From Campylobacter gracilis (lineage in GTDB: Bacteria > Campylobacterota > Campylobacteria > Campylobacterales > Campylobacteraceae), in the NCBI RefSeq assembly GCF_018374135.1, contig NZ_JAHAFS010000013.1, forward strand, positions 1 to 64,000: a DNA stretch of 64,000 nucleotides. The letters run 5' to 3'. The notes beneath the pieces were generated by a model. The model worked only from the letters and a program-made list of their open reading frames with translations. It had not been told where the DNA came from and ran no database searches. The position numbers and the translations under genes were made by a program. Of the stretch, positions 18,132 to 26,725 are shown in pieces. Numbering within the stretch: the first letter of the stretch is position 1; every line of letters starts with the position of its first letter.

Positions 18132-18927
18132 AATTTTATCTTATGATTTCATGCAAAACGCCCTACTCGGCGGACTTTTAGTCAGTATAGTCTGCGGCGT
18201 CGTGGGCTCGCTAGTCGTGATAAATCGCATGAGCTTCATAGCAGGCGGCATCGCACACGGCGCATACGGCGGCATCGGCATCGCGCTATTTTTAGGAATC
18301 TCGCCCGTGCTGGGAGCTAGCGTATTTGCGCTGTTTTTGGGGCTACTCATCGCCTACGTCACGCTGCGAAACACCGAGCGCTTTGACGCCGTAATCGGCG
18401 CGATATGGGCGTTTGGAATGGCGCTGGGGATAATCTTCGCCGATCTCACACCTGGGTACAAATCCGATTTGATGAGCTTTTTATTCGGCTCGATCTTAGC
18501 GATAAATCACGAAAATTTAATCTTCATCGGCATTTGCGGCGCGGCATTTGCGGCGCTTACGGCGTGCTTTTACAGGCAGTTTTTAGCGATCAGCTTCGAT
18601 AAGGAATTTGCCCTGTTGCGCGGAGTGAATACGAGCGTCTTTTACTACGTCCTCGTAGTGATGGCGAGCCTCGCGGTAGTCGCGTCGATTCAGATCGTAG
18701 GACTAATCTTAGTAATCTCGCTGATGACGATTCCGCCCTTCATCGCCGAAAAAATTTCAAAAAGCCTAGGCTCGATGATGGCGATAAGCTGCGCGCTATC
18801 GGCGCTTTTCTGCGCGGCGGGGCTTGTTTTGAGCTTCAAGCTCAATCTAACCAGCGGCGCTTCGATAATCCTAGTCGCCTCGGTCTGCTTTTTCGCAAGC
18901 TCGATCTTTAGCAAACTTCGCGCCTAA
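18124..18927 (+). CDS. ZnuB-like metal ABC transporter permease (ABC-3 family)
   Basis: 267 residues with about eight membrane segments and the ABC-3 features SFIAGGIAHGAYGGIGIALF near the N-terminus and VVASIQIVGLILVISLMTIPP in the second half. It should form the channel for a divalent metal, probably zinc or manganese, together with the overlapping ATPase. The reading frame ends inside the 3' end of the convergent DMT transporter gene (57-nt overlap, 18871-18927). A binding protein must be supplied from elsewhere if this is a complete importer. Confidence 0.88.
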   Translation: MAEILSYDFMQNALLGGLLVSIVCGVVGSLVVINRMSFIAGGIAHGAYGGIGIALFLGISPVLGASVFALFLGLLIAYVTLRNTERFDAVIGAIWAFGMALGIIFADLTPGYKSDLMSFLFGSILAINHENLIFIGICGAAFAALTACFYRQFLAISFDKEFALLRGVNTSVFYYVLVVMASLAVVASIQIVGLILVISLMTIPPFIAEKISKSLGSMMAISCALSALFCAAGLVLSFKLNLTSGASIILVASVCFFASSIFSKLRA

Positions 18928-20712
18928 AAGCCCGCCCAGCTCGCTAAGCAGGATGCCTGCGAGTATCAGCGCCGCGCCTAAAATTTGAAGCGCGCTTAGC
19001 TTCTCGCCAAAAGCATACCCCATAATACCCGCGCTTACGGGCTCCAGCGCGAAAATAAGCACCGTTTTTATCTCGCTTACGCCGCGATTTTGCGCCATTG
19101 TTTGGATCACAAACGCCGCGACAGTGGCAAAGATCGAGGTTAAAACCAGCGCGAAAACAAAATCGAAGTTCGGCGAAAAGATCAAATTCCCAAGTACCTT
19201 TATCTCGCCTTCAAATTCCGCGTGCGGGACGAAAACTGCCGCGATTAGCGCACAGACGCAGACGCAGATAAACTGCACGATCACAAAGCCGTAGAGATTG
19301 CTTTTGCGCGCGCAGACGCCGGTAAATACGATATGAAGCGCGTATGCAAACGCCGAAATCAGCGTCAGTCGCTCGCCTATGCCAAATCCCACCGCGCCGC
19401 TTGCTCCACTTAAAAAATACAGCCCCAAAAGCGCCACGACCGCGCCGCCAAAGGCACTCGCACCAACCTTTTTGCCGAAAAACGCAAGCATTAAAAAGGG
19501 CACGATGACGACGTTGAGCCCCAAAATAAACGCCACCGTCGATGATAGCGCATAATCAAGCGCTATAGTCTGGCACGAAAAATCGCAAAACAGCATCAGC
19601 CCGCAAAACACGCCCTGCCCTATCGTGCCGCGGTCAAATTTGACGCCGAAGCGCAGGCAGGCGAGGTAGGTAAAAATGCTCGCCGCCAAAAAGCGCCAAA
19701 ATAAAAAGCTAAAAACGTCGCCGCTATGCAGCGCGCGCTGAACCGGCACGAAAGTGCATCCCCAAACGATCGCTACAAAAAGCAGCCCCAGATCCCACAG
19801 TCTGCTAGGCGGAGCGGGATTTTGCGCGCGGCTTTGCGCGGAACTAGAATTTTGCCCGAAACTCTGCACGGAATTCGAGCTTTGCGTGCAGTTTTGCGTA
19901 GAGGCAGAATTTTGCGCGGCAGCAGGGCTCTGCGTAGAATTAGAGCTTTGCGCGAAATCGAAATTCTGCGCGGAATTTAAGCTTCGAGCGGAGCTAGAAT
20001 TCTCTGCCGAATTAGATTTCTTCGCAAAATTCTGCGCCTTAAAATTTTTCAATCCAAAGCTCTGCGGCGCACTAGCGGAGGCCGGATCGTTTACAAGGGT
20101 CTCGGTAAAATTTTTCTTTGAGCGTCGCGTATGGGCGGCAGCGAGGCTTTTTGCGGGACTTAAATTTGGATCGTTTACGGCGCTCACACGGCTTAGCGAA
20201 CTCGCGCTATTTGCGCCGTTGCGAATGAAATTTTCCGCAAAATTTAATATAAAATTTCGTCTGAAATTTCTTGCGGAATTTTCGCAAGGATTTATTGCGG
20301 AGACTTTTGCGGAATTTAAAGCTTTATTTTCGACGCAGCTTGGAATCTGCGCGGACTTTAAATTTAGCGCAAGAGCCGCGGAATTTAAAGCGGATTTTCT
20401 TTCAAGATTTTTGACGCGCGGGGCGGAATAGAACGCGACTAGACTGTGCACGGCAAAACCGGCCGAGGTACGATTGCGTGCGGCAAAACCGGCCGAAGCG
20501 GGATAAAATTTTAAATTTCTTTCGCGGATGAAATTTAACTCGGCGGTCGTATCTTGAAATTTGAAATTTCTTTTGAGGCAGGGAGCGGGAGCAAAATTTA
20601 TCGCACCGCCGGACGCTGTGTTTTTTGCGCGCTCGCATGCCTGATTTGAGATAAAATTTAAAGCGGATTTTGAATTAAAATTTTCCGCGAGTTCCAAGAT
20701 AGAATTTTTCAT
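18871..20712 (-). CDS. EamA/DMT-family transporter with a 300-residue low-complexity N-terminal extension
   Basis: 613 residues, roughly twice the normal DMT length. Residues about 304-600 are a complete ten-helix drug/metabolite transporter (two EamA halves; VAIVWGCTFVPVQRAL marks the first). Residues 1-303 are Asn/Ser/Ala/Phe-rich with recurring NF, NS, SAQNS and QSSNS, contain no methionine after residue 1, and are encoded by degenerate GCAAAATTC/GAATTTTGCGC repeats. With no other in-frame ATG, the extension appears to be translated, or else a non-ATG start is used near residue 300. The start has no clear ribosome binding site. An extension this long would be cytoplasmic or interfere with insertion. 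Substrate unknown. Confidence 0.75.
   Translation of the reverse strand: MKNSILELAENFNSKSALNFISNQACERAKNTASGGAINFAPAPCLKRNFKFQDTTAELNFIRERNLKFYPASAGFAARNRTSAGFAVHSLVAFYSAPRVKNLERKSALNSAALALNLKSAQIPSCVENKALNSAKVSAINPCENSARNFRRNFILNFAENFIRNGANSASSLSRVSAVNDPNLSPAKSLAAAHTRRSKKNFTETLVNDPASASAPQSFGLKNFKAQNFAKKSNSAENSSSARSLNSAQNFDFAQSSNSTQSPAAAQNSASTQNCTQSSNSVQSFGQNSSSAQSRAQNPAPPSRLWDLGLLFVAIVWGCTFVPVQRALHSGDVFSFLFWRFLAASIFTYLACLRFGVKFDRGTIGQGVFCGLMLFCDFSCQTIALDYALSSTVAFILGLNVVIVPFLMLAFFGKKVGASAFGGAVVALLGLYFLSGASGAVGFGIGERLTLISAFAYALHIVFTGVCARKSNLYGFVIVQFICVCVCALIAAVFVPHAEFEGEIKVLGNLIFSPNFDFVFALVLTSIFATVAAFVIQTMAQNRGVSEIKTVLIFALEPVSAGIMGYAFGEKLSALQILGAALILAGILLSELGGLLGAKFAKDRACEKADRGD
19801..20712. 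repeat. Degenerate RAATTY-bearing repeat region inside the DMT gene
   Basis: The DNA encoding the extension consists of imperfect copies of pieces such as GAATTTTGCGCGGA and AAATTCTGCGCGGAATTTAA, recurring every 20-40 bp. Both strands remain largely free of stops over about 680 bp, a consequence of composition. It is the largest coding occurrence of the motif family in the window. Confidence 0.75.
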
Positions 20713-20755
20713 AAATTTAAAGTAAAATTTCGCCGAGATTTTAGTGCGATCGCGC

Positions 20756-21385
20756 CTATCTGATCGTCTTTATGGCGTTTAAAATCGCGCCCGAGTTTTT
20801 GCGAAACTCCCTTTCGTTTTTGCTTAAAAAATCAAAGCTTTCGTTGATAAAGGCGCTACTGAATTCACTACTAAAATCGTCTCCAGGCTCGCGTCCGACG
20901 GCACTTTTAAAGCTTTTAGCAAAGCTCGCGTCGGCTCCTAGTTCGCGTGCCAAAGGGCGAATGATTTCGTAAATTTCATCAAAGGCGTTGGTGCGCAGAT
21001 AGTGGCTGAATAACACCTCGCCGCTCATTACCGCCTTAGTATCGGCTTCGGACATATCTTTTATTTTAGCGAGTACGAGCTTTTTGATCGGCTCTACGGC
21101 AAGACTTAGCTTCTTGCTCGCCAGCCTTTGCATATTCTGCACGGCGATGCTCTTTTTGCCCGCGCGCTCGGTAATGTAGCTAGGCAGATCGAGCTCGTAA
21201 TCCTGCACGCCAGTGCGTTCGTATTCATTTGCGGCACGCTCTATCAAAGTGCTTAGTGAGTTTTTAAAATTTTCGCTATCGCCCGCGCCCGCACTAAGCA
21301 TCACGTCAAGTCCCTTTACGGCGACCTCCTCCCAGCTAGCAGTCGCAAATATCGGCAATAAACAAAAGATTAATTTTTTAAGCAA
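20756..21385 (-). CDS. Exported DUF4197-like protein
   Basis: 209 residues. A signal peptide (MLKKLIFCLLPIFATAS) is followed by an all-helical region. The segment DLPSYITERAGKK, then NMQRLASKKLSLAVEP, then DMSEADTKAVMSGEVLFSHYLRTNAF resembles the DUF4197 family, periplasmic proteins of unknown function. The start is a TTG with a weak upstream GGGAAAA. It lies 43 bp upstream of the DMT gene on the same strand and is divergent from mntP. Family membership is by pattern recognition and not certain. Confidence 0.65.
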   Translation of the reverse strand: MLKKLIFCLLPIFATASWEEVAVKGLDVMLSAGAGDSENFKNSLSTLIERAANEYERTGVQDYELDLPSYITERAGKKSIAVQNMQRLASKKLSLAVEPIKKLVLAKIKDMSEADTKAVMSGEVLFSHYLRTNAFDEIYEIIRPLARELGADASFAKSFKSAVGREPGDDFSSEFSSAFINESFDFLSKNEREFRKNSGAILNAIKTIR

Positions 21386-21434
21386 AGTTTTTCCCTAATT
21401 AAAGATTGATTATTTTATTTCGAAAATTTTAATG

Positions 21435-21440
21435 TATAAT
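21435..21440 (+). promoter_or_regulatory. Putative -10 element (TATAAT) of mntP
   Basis: A perfect TATAAT lies 31 bp before the ATG, preceded by a T-rich stretch (TTGATTATTTTATTTCG). I saw no convincing yybP-ykoY riboswitch in the short leader. Confidence 0.5.
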
Positions 21441-21471
21441 CAACGCTTTTATAATACCAAAAGGGCTAGAT

Positions 21472-22026
21472 ATGGAGCTTTTACTCATCGCTTTTGCGCT
21501 TGCTATGGACAGCGTCGCGCTTAGTATCTCAAACGGTGCGAAATATCCGAATTTCAAATTTGCACAGATCGCGCGCGTCGCGTTTTTCTATGCGGCGGCT
21601 CAGTTCATAATGCCACTTGCAGGCTACGCTTTGGGGATAAATTTCGTAAAATTTATCGCGCAGATCGATCACTTCGTCGCGTTTGGAATTTTATCGTTTT
21701 TAGGCGTTAAGATGATCATTGAATCCCGCCGCGAGCAGGATGAGCCAGATCTTCGCCTAAGCACGAAGGAGCTGGTGCTGGGTGCGATCGCCACCAGCAT
21801 CGATGCGATGGCCGTGGGCGTGACCTTTGCCTTTGGCGAGATAAACATCCTCTACGCCTGTTGCGTAATCGGGCTCGTCTGCTTCGCGCTATGCGTCGCG
21901 GCGTGCTACGCAGGCAAGCTAACGGGCAGATTTCTGCAAGCCAAGGCGCTCGTCTTAGGCGGCGTAATTTTAATTCTGATTGGGGTTAAAATTTTACTCT
22001 CGCACCTCGGCGTTATCGATATTTAG
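21472..22026 (+). CDS. mntP: Manganese efflux pump MntP
   Basis: 184 residues, the usual size, with six membrane segments. The paired acidic motifs of the family are present: ALAMDSVALSISNG in helix 1 and ATSIDAMAVGVTFA in helix 4, whose Asp residues are needed for Mn2+ export. It removes excess manganese from the cytoplasm. AAGGG lies upstream of ATG. It is monocistronic and divergent from the DUF4197-like gene. Confidence 0.93.
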   Translation: MELLLIAFALAMDSVALSISNGAKYPNFKFAQIARVAFFYAAAQFIMPLAGYALGINFVKFIAQIDHFVAFGILSFLGVKMIIESRREQDEPDLRLSTKELVLGAIATSIDAMAVGVTFAFGEINILYACCVIGLVCFALCVAACYAGKLTGRFLQAKALVLGGVILILIGVKILLSHLGVIDI

Positions 22027-22453
22027 CCGTGCAGATATTCAGCGGGCAGGTGAGGTAGGCGCGGTTAAAGTACTCTGCCGCGATAGTGGCATAACGATAC
22101 GTAATTTTAAAATTTATAAAATTTTAGATTTATAGAATTATAAAAAATTTCGCGGATTTTCTAAGCGGTGGGATTTAAATCCGATTGGGTGCGCGGCGGG
22201 AACGAAAATGCGCCGCTTCAATACGGCAAATATATCTAAAGCGCAGATCAAGGTATTTGTCGCGATACTAATGCAGTAGTCGTCAGGCGGAATTTCAAAA
22301 TTTAAAATTAGGCAGAATTCTAAAATTCCGCCGCATTGTGCTTTTTTAGAATTTTGCAAAATTCTAAAATTTCATAATCTTAGAATTTCAAGATTTTTAA
22401 TAATTTTAAAATTTTATTCGCGTCAGCCAGCGGTTTTAAATCGGAGAGGCTTT
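22027..22453. other. 427-bp spacer with a perfect AT-rich palindrome
   Basis: No gene is supported; a 73-codon minus-strand frame here (22138-22359) has no ribosome binding site and biased composition. The spacer holds many RAATTY sites and the palindrome annotated separately. It separates the convergent mntP and methyltransferase genes, so it may serve transcription termination from both sides. Confidence 0.6.
22344..22369. repeat. 26-bp perfect palindrome TTTTAGAATTTTG/CAAAATTCTAAAA
   Basis: The two 13-nt arms are exactly self-complementary with no loop. Each arm contains a RAATTY site (GAATTT and AAATTC). It lies in a convergent spacer. It resembles the palindromes at 52563-52590 and 62794-62819. 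Confidence 0.85.
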
Positions 22454-23245
22454 TTATTTTCTACCCGCCAGAAGCTTTGAACTGCCCAGCATCAGCCATT
22501 TGGCTTCGCGCGGACCCATAAAAAGCCCCTGCGTCGTGTCTATGAGCTCGAGCTGCTCATAGCCCTGCTCCTTGAGTCGCGCGATGAAAGCATCCATGTC
22601 GCCGTAGTTTCCGCGCGAGAAAAGATCGTGGATCGCGAAGCTGCCGCCCTTTTTAAGCACGCGGAGCGTCTCTAAAAGCAGCGCCTGGCGGTCCTTGCGC
22701 ATGATGTTGTGATAGACGTAATTGCTTGTAACCGCATCAAAGCTGCCGTCCTCAAAGGGCAGCTGCGTGGCGTCGGCCTGCTCGAAGCTAGTGTTTTGCA
22801 CCCCTTCGGCGCGCGCGTTGGATTCGCACAGCTGCTTGTTAAAAGACGCGTACTCAAAGCCCCAGCGATCGACGCCTAGCACCGATGCGTGCGGGTTGCG
22901 CTTAGCAACGGCGATCGTTAGCGCGCCGCTGCCGCAGCCTACGTCTAGCCCGCGCCCGCCCTCAGGCAGATCTACGTATTTTGCCGTGCCCTCTACGATC
23001 GCACGAGAGAGCTGACGCTTGCCGCCGTAATCAAACGCGCGGTACCACACGACGCAGTAGATCGTAAAGCCGATCAAAACCAGCGCCGCTGCGCCGGAAA
23101 GCCCAGCTAGCACGCCTCTTAGCGCACCACTAACACCCAAACCGCAAACGCCGAAAATCAAAAATAAAACTAACGCTACGCCCGCACCCGCGGCAAATGA
23201 CGCGATCATGCCCTTAGGCACCCAGTTTTTATAGTCCGGTTTCAT
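22454..23245 (-). CDS. Membrane-anchored class I SAM methyltransferase
   Basis: 263 residues. Two membrane segments (about 12-32 and 42-67) are followed by a cytosolic methyltransferase with motif I GLDVGCGSGALTIAVAKRNP, an acidic residue in GVDRWGFEYASFNK, and post-I QADATQLPFEDGSFDAVTSNYVYH. The core resembles UbiE/COQ5-type enzymes acting on small hydrophobic substrates, which would fit the membrane anchor, but the substrate is unknown. AAGGAG precedes the ATG. It lies 120 bp upstream of the TonB-dependent receptor stop, on the same strand. Confidence 0.85.
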   Translation of the reverse strand: MKPDYKNWVPKGMIASFAAGAGVALVLFLIFGVCGLGVSGALRGVLAGLSGAAALVLIGFTIYCVVWYRAFDYGGKRQLSRAIVEGTAKYVDLPEGGRGLDVGCGSGALTIAVAKRNPHASVLGVDRWGFEYASFNKQLCESNARAEGVQNTSFEQADATQLPFEDGSFDAVTSNYVYHNIMRKDRQALLLETLRVLKKGGSFAIHDLFSRGNYGDMDAFIARLKEQGYEQLELIDTTQGLFMGPREAKWLMLGSSKLLAGRK

Positions 23246-23365
23246 CTTCGCTCCTTTTATTAAATTTAATCTCGCGGCAGAAAAGCTGGCTGCGGCAAAA
23301 TTTTAAATTTCGCCCGTAAATTTTAAAGTCCGCAGCTCAAAACCCCGCCTAAATTTAAACGCACG

Positions 23366-25435
23366 CTAATAGGTGTATTTAAACTCAGCGTAGTAGTTGC
23401 GCCCGGGAGCTGGTGTATAGACGTCTGCGCGTAAATTTTGGTTGTAATTATATTCCTCGTCAAAGACGTTTTTGACTCCGGCGCTTATCAAAAACCCGCT
23501 TGCGAAGCGGTACGCAGCGCCTAGATCCACGATCGTGCGCGAATCGATCCTATCGTGGTTGGCGTCGTGTGATGATGAGAAATATTTAAAATCGCTCATA
23601 AGCGTTAAATTTCTAATCGGCTCATAATCGACACCCAAAACGAACTTCGAGCGCTCCACTAGCGGAACCTGCTTGCCTTTATTCGCGCCGGATTGGATCT
23701 TGGCGTCCACGTATGAAAAGGTCTCGCTGAGCTTTAAATTTGAAAGCAGACTTTGCTCCGCATACAGCTCCACGCCCTTGCGGCGCGTCTCGTCGATATT
23801 TATAAAATGCCAACCGTCGGTGATCGAGCTGCCCAAGGTTTCGTTTACGATCTCGTTTTTCGTATCGGTCCAAAAGATCGTAGCGCTTACGTATTGCCCG
23901 TAGATCAGGTCTTTAAGGCCGATCTCGTAGGTTTTAAAGGTTTCGGATTTGAGGTTATTAAGCACATAGGGGCCGTTGCGGCCGAGCTTATCGATGAGTT
24001 GATTAGGGCCCGGCGAGATATAGCCGCGCTCAAATTTAAAATACAGATTGCCGTCTTTGGAATAATTAAAATTCGGCGTGATCTCAAAAGCGTAGTTGTT
24101 TTTATGATCCGTTACGTGCGTGCTTTCTTGAGTATGAAATATGCGCCCCATCCTACGCATCGTCGTAGAGACTTCGCGATCTACTTTGTATTCGGCGCGC
24201 TCAAAACGCCCGCCCGCACTAAGTGAAAACAGCTCCGTGAAGTCGTGCTTTTCTAAGGCATAAACCGAGTGCGTCTGTTTTTGCATATCAAAGATCGTAA
24301 GCTGCGAAAGGCTCATCATAGGATTCATCGAAGTGGTAAAGTCGATCCTGCGGAAACCCTTATTTTTAAGATAATCATATCCCGCTATGAGCTCGTCGTT
24401 ATCATAGGTAAACTTGCCCTTTAAATTTGCCCCCTCTTTGCGATCTTTCATCACAAAGCCCTTCTGCAAAATTCTAATATCTTGGTAATAAGGCTGTAAA
24501 TTTGCTTCAAATCTATCGCCGAATTTCACCGCATAATCCAGGTCAAAATTTAGTCGCGTACTTTTGGTAAAGGTCCTCTCACCTCCCTGTTGGCGGCGAT
24601 CCTTCTTGAGCTCAACAAGCCCTAAACCCGGTACATCATGCGTCCTAGCGCGATAAAAGCTCGGATTAAAAGAGAGGCTTTGATCATCTGAAATTTTATA
24701 ATTTAGTCCGAACGATGTATAGTAGCCTCGCTCTCTTTCGCCCTTGCGGTATCCATGCTGATCAAAGCCCTTTATTGCGGTCTTTAGAAATAGATTTTCG
24801 CTCACATTCCCGCCTGCGCCGAAATTTAGATCTTTATAATTATACGACGCGATCTTGGTAGAGACATTGGCGTATGGATATTTTGCGCCTTTTTTTGTGA
24901 TGATATTTATCACGCCGCCGCTGGTGCCGCTGCCGTAAAGCACGCTACCGCCGCCGGGGATGATCTCCACGCGCTCGATATCTTCAATCGGAACGAGATC
25001 AATCGGGATGGTCGTAGGCGTGGTGTCGATCATATTGAGAGCGACTCCGTTAAGAAGGACCTTGACGGAGGTATTGGCCTTCGCGCCTTGCCCACGCAAA
25101 TCAACCGACCTGCCGTTAAAGCTAACCCCAGGCGCCTTTTCTAAAATTTCGCGCAGATCACGGTAACCGCGGTTTTCCATATCCTCCGCGGTGATGACCG
25201 AGACGTTGCGAACCTCGTTTTTAAGCATATCCTCAAAGCCCGTCGCGGTAACTACTATGGTACCGAGCTTCGTGGCGTTCGCGCCGGAAGCGTTTTTAGA
25301 AGCTGCGGAATTTACCGCTTGCGCGCTAGGCGCGATATTTGCGGATGTAGCGTTATTTTCGGCCCCGTTTAGTTGCAAGGCGGCGCACAAACTTAGCGCG
25401 ACCGCGGCATTTGAAAGATAAAATTTCTTAAACAT
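23366..25435 (-). CDS. TonB-dependent outer-membrane receptor (siderophore/haem type)
   Basis: 689 residues. Signal peptide (FYLSNAAVALSLCAALQLNGA), an Ala/Asn/Ser linker (about 25-60), TonB box region GTIVVTATGFED, a plug domain with YRDLREILEKAPGVSF, VLLNGVALN, and IEDIERVEIIPGGGSVLYGSGTSGGVINIITKKG, then a beta-barrel ending in YYAEFKYTY with the C-terminal aromatic. It imports ferric siderophore or haem using TonB energy; the ligand is not determinable. The GGGGAG upstream fits ATG 25435 better than GTG 25438. It shares an upstream 15-bp motif with the second receptor. Confidence 0.92.
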   Translation of the reverse strand: MFKKFYLSNAAVALSLCAALQLNGAENNATSANIAPSAQAVNSAASKNASGANATKLGTIVVTATGFEDMLKNEVRNVSVITAEDMENRGYRDLREILEKAPGVSFNGRSVDLRGQGAKANTSVKVLLNGVALNMIDTTPTTIPIDLVPIEDIERVEIIPGGGSVLYGSGTSGGVINIITKKGAKYPYANVSTKIASYNYKDLNFGAGGNVSENLFLKTAIKGFDQHGYRKGERERGYYTSFGLNYKISDDQSLSFNPSFYRARTHDVPGLGLVELKKDRRQQGGERTFTKSTRLNFDLDYAVKFGDRFEANLQPYYQDIRILQKGFVMKDRKEGANLKGKFTYDNDELIAGYDYLKNKGFRRIDFTTSMNPMMSLSQLTIFDMQKQTHSVYALEKHDFTELFSLSAGGRFERAEYKVDREVSTTMRRMGRIFHTQESTHVTDHKNNYAFEITPNFNYSKDGNLYFKFERGYISPGPNQLIDKLGRNGPYVLNNLKSETFKTYEIGLKDLIYGQYVSATIFWTDTKNEIVNETLGSSITDGWHFINIDETRRKGVELYAEQSLLSNLKLSETFSYVDAKIQSGANKGKQVPLVERSKFVLGVDYEPIRNLTLMSDFKYFSSSHDANHDRIDSRTIVDLGAAYRFASGFLISAGVKNVFDEEYNYNQNLRADVYTPAPGRNYYAEFKYTY

Positions 25436-25486
25436 CACTCTCCCCTATTCAAAATTAGAATTTTGCGAATGATTTGCAAATGCTAT

Positions 25487-25492
25487 ATTATA
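25487..25492 (-). promoter_or_regulatory. Putative -10 element (TATAAT) of the first TonB-dependent receptor
   Basis: TATAAT on the minus strand lies 51 bp before the start codon, with the shared 15-bp motif 11 bp further upstream. Confidence 0.5.
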
Positions 25493-25503
25493 ATTTCTCT
25501 TGA

Positions 25504-25518
25504 TTAAATAATAATAAA
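25504..25518. promoter_or_regulatory. Shared 15-bp motif TTAAATAATAATAAA, candidate Fur operator
   Basis: The same 15 bases occur at 31506-31520, in the same orientation and at nearly the same distance (about 65-69 bp) upstream of the other TonB-dependent receptor gene. It partly matches the Helicobacter Fur box (TAATAATnATTATTA) and would cover the -35 region, so iron-dependent repression is a reasonable inference. Confidence 0.55.
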
Positions 25519-25692
25519 TTTCAAAGATTAAAGATAGATTTTTTAAAATTTAAGCGGAATTTGGATGAAATTTTAATTTTGAGCGTTTTACGTAGCGCGG
25601 TAAAATTTCGGTTTTAAATTTATATTATTTGGCGGTTTTTATTTCTTAAAGCGGCGAGTTTATGGAGCGAATTCGGATCGGAATTTTAAAAT

Positions 25693-26181
25693 TTAGACCT
25701 TGCAGCTGCCCGCTTTGCCGAATTTTGCCTCGATTAAAAGCACCAAGATGAAGAAAATTTTTTCGTCGTTAAGCTTCGTAAGCTCACGTAGGTTCTGATC
25801 TACGCTTATGAGCTTGATGCCGTTTGATTTCAAAATCGTAGCGAGCTCGTCCGCACTAAAGCCCATTTTACTAGCGATCTCTCTAATATTATAGGACTCG
25901 ATCGCGCCTATGATGCGATCCATATTACAAAAGCCGGGATTTTTGCGGCTCAAAACCACGTCCAAAAACTCGCCCCATAGCTTTGTGAGCTTCTTTCGCC
26001 TCGTGATTAGATGCAAGATCGCGACGCAAAGCAGGCCGAATCCCGCGATCTTATGCAGGCTCATCCACGTCTCGCCGTACTCGCCGCGCACAAAGCAAGC
26101 GCCCGAAAAGCCCAGAATGCAAAGCGCGCAGCCTAGCAACACGATGAGCGCAAATTTATAAACAATCCCCGCCTTAAGCAT
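25693..26181 (-). CDS. Small DUF4405-like membrane protein
   Basis: 162 residues. Two N-terminal membrane segments (about 8-28 and 42-60) contain paired histidines (SLHKIAGFGLL and AILHLITRR), a pattern of membrane cytochrome b-like DUF4405 proteins that could hold haem. A cytoplasmic tail follows with a helical, HTH-like segment (NIREIASKMGFSADELATILKSNG). AAGGAG upstream supports ATG 26181. It lies immediately upstream of the first TonB-dependent receptor but separated by that gene's own promoter region. A role in iron or redox handling is speculative. Confidence 0.6.
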   Translation of the reverse strand: MLKAGIVYKFALIVLLGCALCILGFSGACFVRGEYGETWMSLHKIAGFGLLCVAILHLITRRKKLTKLWGEFLDVVLSRKNPGFCNMDRIIGAIESYNIREIASKMGFSADELATILKSNGIKLISVDQNLRELTKLNDEKIFFILVLLIEAKFGKAGSCKV

Positions 26182-26725
26182 CAAATCTCCTTGCTTTGTT
26201 TTTAAAATTTAGCGACTTCACGCGGAGTGCCTGCAAGCGCTAAGCTCTGCACCGGTGCGCCTCGCCGATCGCCGCTATCGTATCTCCGTGGCGTTGTTGC
26301 GGTACCGCGCGCTACACCATCATGCTATCGCACCGCTTACACAGCCCACTCATTAGCGCGCCGTTTACCGACTTCCAAACCGCTCGCCACGTAGGTTAAA
26401 ATTTTATCGAGACGCCCCGCATTGAGCAGACTATCTTGCGTTTAAATTTTATCGACTTAATTTCGCGCAAAATCGCGATCGCGCACTGCTGACCAACTTC
26501 CGAGCTACTCGTTGCGCCGCAAATACTTACCTACGGCGGTGCTATGCCACCGACTGCGTGCGAGCACCTAGCCACGCGGATGCCGATGCCCATGTATGCG
26601 AACACCGAGCGCTTCGGCTAAATTTTATCGCCGCTTAATATAAATGAGTAATTTTAATAAATCTGGATTTAAAAAGATATGAATTTAAAGGCGAAATCCC
26701 CGACGAGAAATTTAAACGATAAAAT
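26182..26725. other. 544-bp gene-free spacer, unusually GC-rich
   Basis: No reading frame or RNA gene is recognised. Unlike most spacers here, much of it (26220-26620) is GC-rich with only occasional AAATTTTATCG motifs. It could be a decayed gene, but I cannot identify one. Confidence 0.5.

Noticed and set aside
19754..20431. A 225-codon plus-strand frame opposite the DMT extension
   Set aside because: The Phe/Ala/Glu/Cys-rich product is the reverse reading of the same repeats; there is no ribosome binding site or domain. It is open only because of the repeat composition.
22138..22359. 73-codon minus-strand frame in the mntP-methyltransferase spacer
   Set aside because: No ribosome binding site, no family, and it is composed largely of RAATTY words (NF, NS, EF-type residues).
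26182..26725. A decayed gene in the GC-rich spacer
   Set aside because: No frame shows recognisable protein similarity by eye, so I list it only as a gene-free region.
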